A stretch of 14,499 nucleotides of DNA, from contig JBAZLV010000048.1 in NCBI GenBank assembly GCA_041650055.1, forward strand, positions 1-14,499. The letters run 5' to 3'. Below are positions 12,905-14,499 of the stretch, piece by piece. Both the position numbers and the translations under genes were made by a program. The notes under the pieces were generated by a model, which searched no databases, was not told the origin of the DNA, and was given only the letters and a program-made list of their open reading frames with translations. Positions within the stretch are counted from its first letter, which is position 1; every line of letters begins with the position of its first letter. This DNA is from JBAZLV01 sp041650055 (GTDB lineage Bacteria > Nitrospirota > UBA9217).

Positions 12905-13900
12905 TTACTTTTCAGAACAAAAGTGATCGTATCCTTTTGAAGAAAGCACTGTTTTCTTATTTCCACTCACAAGCATACGTCTCGTGCTTCGAGTAATCTC
13001 TCCTATTTCAGCAATGGGAATGCCGAGTGTTTTCAGTTTCCTTATTTTTGCAGGCGACGTTGTGAACAGAAGCTCATACTCTTCGCCACCATGCAAGAAA
13101 TATTCAAGCAACGGCTGCTTCAACAAAGCCGTTGATTTTACAAGCGCCGATGAACAAGGAAGCATCTCGGCATGCACAATTGCTCCTACTCCGCTCTCTT
13201 CGCACAGATGCCCCAGATCGGATGAGAGTCCGTCGCTTATATCGATCATTGCGGTTGCACATCCGTCGGCTACAATCATCCGAGCCCATTCTACCCGGGG
13301 AATTGGCCGGAGATGTTTTTCAATTAATTTTCTCATGCCGGAAGCCTTATTTCTGACGCCTGTTTTCAACAATTCCAACCCTGCTGCAGAATCGCCAAGC
13401 GTATTGGTCACGAAAATCCGATCACCCGGCTTTGCGCCGGAACGCGTTACCATCTGTCTTTTTTCTATTTCACCCAAGACGGTAACACTCACAATGAAAT
13501 CATGTTGAGAGGAACACGTATCTCCTCCGACGAGAACAGTTTGATATTGAGAAATCAGCGCACGAAACCCGCGATAAAATGCTGCGATGTGTTCAGAAAC
13601 AATCGAGGAAGGAATGGCAAGCGAGGTGAGACAGAAACGAGGACAACCGCCCATTGCAGCAATGTCACTGATGTTAACCGCAGCAGATTTCCATCCTAAT
13701 GAATAAAAGTCGGTAAAGGACAAATCAAAATGCACATGCTCGATCAACATGTCGGTTGTTGCAAGAGCAACCATACCTGGCGAGAATGAAAATGCGGCGG
13801 CATCATCACCGATTCCTAGTGACAAACCACGGGTGGTTTGCAAAAACTGTTTTCGGATTGTACGTATCAATCCGAATTCACCCATTGATGATATTTTCAT
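12905..13900 (-). CDS. thiL: Thiamine-monophosphate kinase
   Basis: ThiL phosphorylates thiamine monophosphate with ATP to thiamine pyrophosphate, the last step of cofactor synthesis. The 331-residue length is normal. Motifs appear in family order: GIGDDAA (29-35) with the Mg-binding Asp pair, TTDMLIEHVHF (48-58), SAAVNISDIAAMGG (72-85), VGGDT (124-128), GDSAAGLELL (169-178), DISDGLSSDLGHL (220-232) and GGEEYELLF (271-279). All the acidic active-site residues visible in these motifs are present. No other thiamine gene or thiamine riboswitch-like element is nearby. ATG 13900 lacks a clear ribosome site; an in-frame ATG five codons in (13885) is possible but equally unsupported. It lies 95 bases after lon and 6 before the DUF2062 gene. 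Confidence 0.95.
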   Translation of the reverse strand: MKISSMGEFGLIRTIRKQFLQTTRGLSLGIGDDAAAFSFSPGMVALATTDMLIEHVHFDLSFTDFYSLGWKSAAVNISDIAAMGGCPRFCLTSLAIPSSIVSEHIAAFYRGFRALISQYQTVLVGGDTCSSQHDFIVSVTVLGEIEKRQMVTRSGAKPGDRIFVTNTLGDSAAGLELLKTGVRNKASGMRKLIEKHLRPIPRVEWARMIVADGCATAMIDISDGLSSDLGHLCEESGVGAIVHAEMLPCSSALVKSTALLKQPLLEYFLHGGEEYELLFTTSPAKIRKLKTLGIPIAEIGEITRSTRRMLVSGNKKTVLSSKGYDHFCSEK

Positions 13901-13995
13901 GGAAGAGATAGATAGGCTTGATTAAATGGAGGCATGGGTAATCACACCAGAGTTACGCTCCATCAACCAATCAAACTGTTCAACGATTTTTTAAG

Positions 13996-14499
13996 CTAAT
14001 GCGTCGACCTCGATATTCCGGTCTTTTTTCTTCTGACAACAGCATGCACCCGTTTCTTATTCAATGCCGCTGCAATAACATCGTCCATGGTCGATGCAAA
14101 AATAAATTTCATATCTTTCCGGAGATAATTCGGGATGTCATCCAGATCTTTCTTGTTCTCTGCCGGAATGATCATGGTAGTGATTCCCGCTCTCCGCGCT
14201 GCAAGCGTCTTTTCCTTAAGCCCGCCGATAGGAAGCACCCGTCCGCGGAGTGTCACTTCGCCGGTCATGGCAAGGTCTTTTTTCACCGGGGAATTGGTAA
14301 ACACGGATGCAAGGGCCGTTGCCATGGTCACACCTGCAGAAGGCCCATCCTTCGGGATCGCGCCAGCAGGAACATGGATGTGATAATCTGTTTTACTGAA
14401 TGTATCCGGCTGAATTCCGAGGATGTTTGCACGCGAACGCACGTACGTCAGCGCGGCATGCGCGGATTCCTTCATCACATCGCCGAGATGCCCGGTTAA
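13996..14499 (-). CDS. lon: Lon protease, C-terminal proteolytic domain only
   Basis: The last 167 residues of ATP-dependent protease Lon, which degrades misfolded and regulatory proteins in the cytosol. The frame is open to the right edge, where it reads LTGHLGDVMKESA. The Ser-Lys dyad is intact: Ser54 of the visible part in KDGPSAG, and Lys97 in PIGGLKEK. They are 43 residues apart, as are Ser679 and Lys722 in E. coli Lon. TGEVTLRGRVLPIGG, IIPAENKKDLDDIP and a FASTMDDVIAAAL helix complete the domain. The final 20 residues are a basic tail (AVVRRKKTGISRSTH) longer than the usual end. The ATPase and N-terminal domains lie outside the window. No canonical terminator follows the stop codon. Confidence 0.95.
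   Translation of the reverse strand, partial: LTGHLGDVMKESAHAALTYVRSRANILGIQPDTFSKTDYHIHVPAGAIPKDGPSAGVTMATALASVFTNSPVKKDLAMTGEVTLRGRVLPIGGLKEKTLAARRAGITTMIIPAENKKDLDDIPNYLRKDMKFIFASTMDDVIAAALNKKRVHAVVRRKKTGISRSTH

Noticed and set aside
12984..13508. 174-codon plus-strand open frame within thiL
   Set aside because: Ser/Pro-rich translation antisense to a complete, motif-intact thiL; a shadow frame.
13901..13995. Possible thiamine riboswitch or promoter ahead of thiL
   Set aside because: No conserved thiamine-box sequence was seen, and the best -35/-10 pair is poor. Only a long-range ATGGAG/CTCCAT repeat is present, too weak to call.

Overview
The window comes from a Gram-negative-type bacterial chromosome: GlpD, a lipid-linked glycan flippase and many glycosyltransferases sit beside housekeeping lon and thiL. 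The lon-thiL-DUF2062 order, TTG/GTG starts and mid-range GC would suit Desulfobacterota, Nitrospirota or a related candidate phylum, but nothing here fixes the taxonomy. No rRNA, tRNA, CRISPR array, insertion sequence or phage gene was seen.

Layout. (1) Positions 1-2830, minus strand: a glycerophospholipid module of a patatin-like phospholipase, a glycerophosphodiester phosphodiesterase and the start of an FAD-dependent glycerol-3-phosphate dehydrogenase that runs off the left edge. Two of these genes share a 15-base promoter/operator motif at nearly the same distance from their start codons. (2) 2831-2945: a 115-base divergent control region with three short palindromes and a clear sigma70-like promoter whose predicted start point falls on the GTG start codon of the next gene. 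(3) 2946-6835, plus strand, AT-rich: a winged-helix regulator fused to a Rossmann-like domain, a zinc-ribbon methyltransferase, a Wzx-type flippase and a rhamnosyltransferase-like GT2. (4) 6894-12344, minus strand: six tightly packed genes under one strong promoter with an AT-rich upstream tract. In transcription order they are a GT2, a dolichol-phosphate-mannose-synthase-like GT2, a DUF2304 membrane protein, a TMTC-like GT-C membrane glycosyltransferase without TPR repeats, a GT4, and a GT2 that is a close paralogue of the last gene of block 3. The two paralogues lie tail to tail. (5) 12452-14499, minus strand: DUF2062 membrane protein, thiL and the 3' end of lon.

How the parts fit. Blocks 3 and 4 look like one surface-polysaccharide (O-antigen or exopolysaccharide) locus built from two converging operons. 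The GT2 and GT4 enzymes would assemble a lipid-linked repeat unit and Wzx would flip it. The DPM-like GT2, DUF2304 and GT-C trio could add a sugar from a polyprenyl-phosphate donor on the far side of the membrane. No initiating phosphoglycosyl transferase, Wzy polymerase, Wzz, ABC exporter or nucleotide-sugar gene is in the window, so these must lie elsewhere. Block 1 would feed glycerol-3-phosphate from phospholipid breakdown into central metabolism. I see no outright new system. The most unusual items are the shared operator of block 1, the leaderless regulator with an operator-like palindrome over its own start, the TPR-less GT-C trio and the inverted glycosyltransferase pair.
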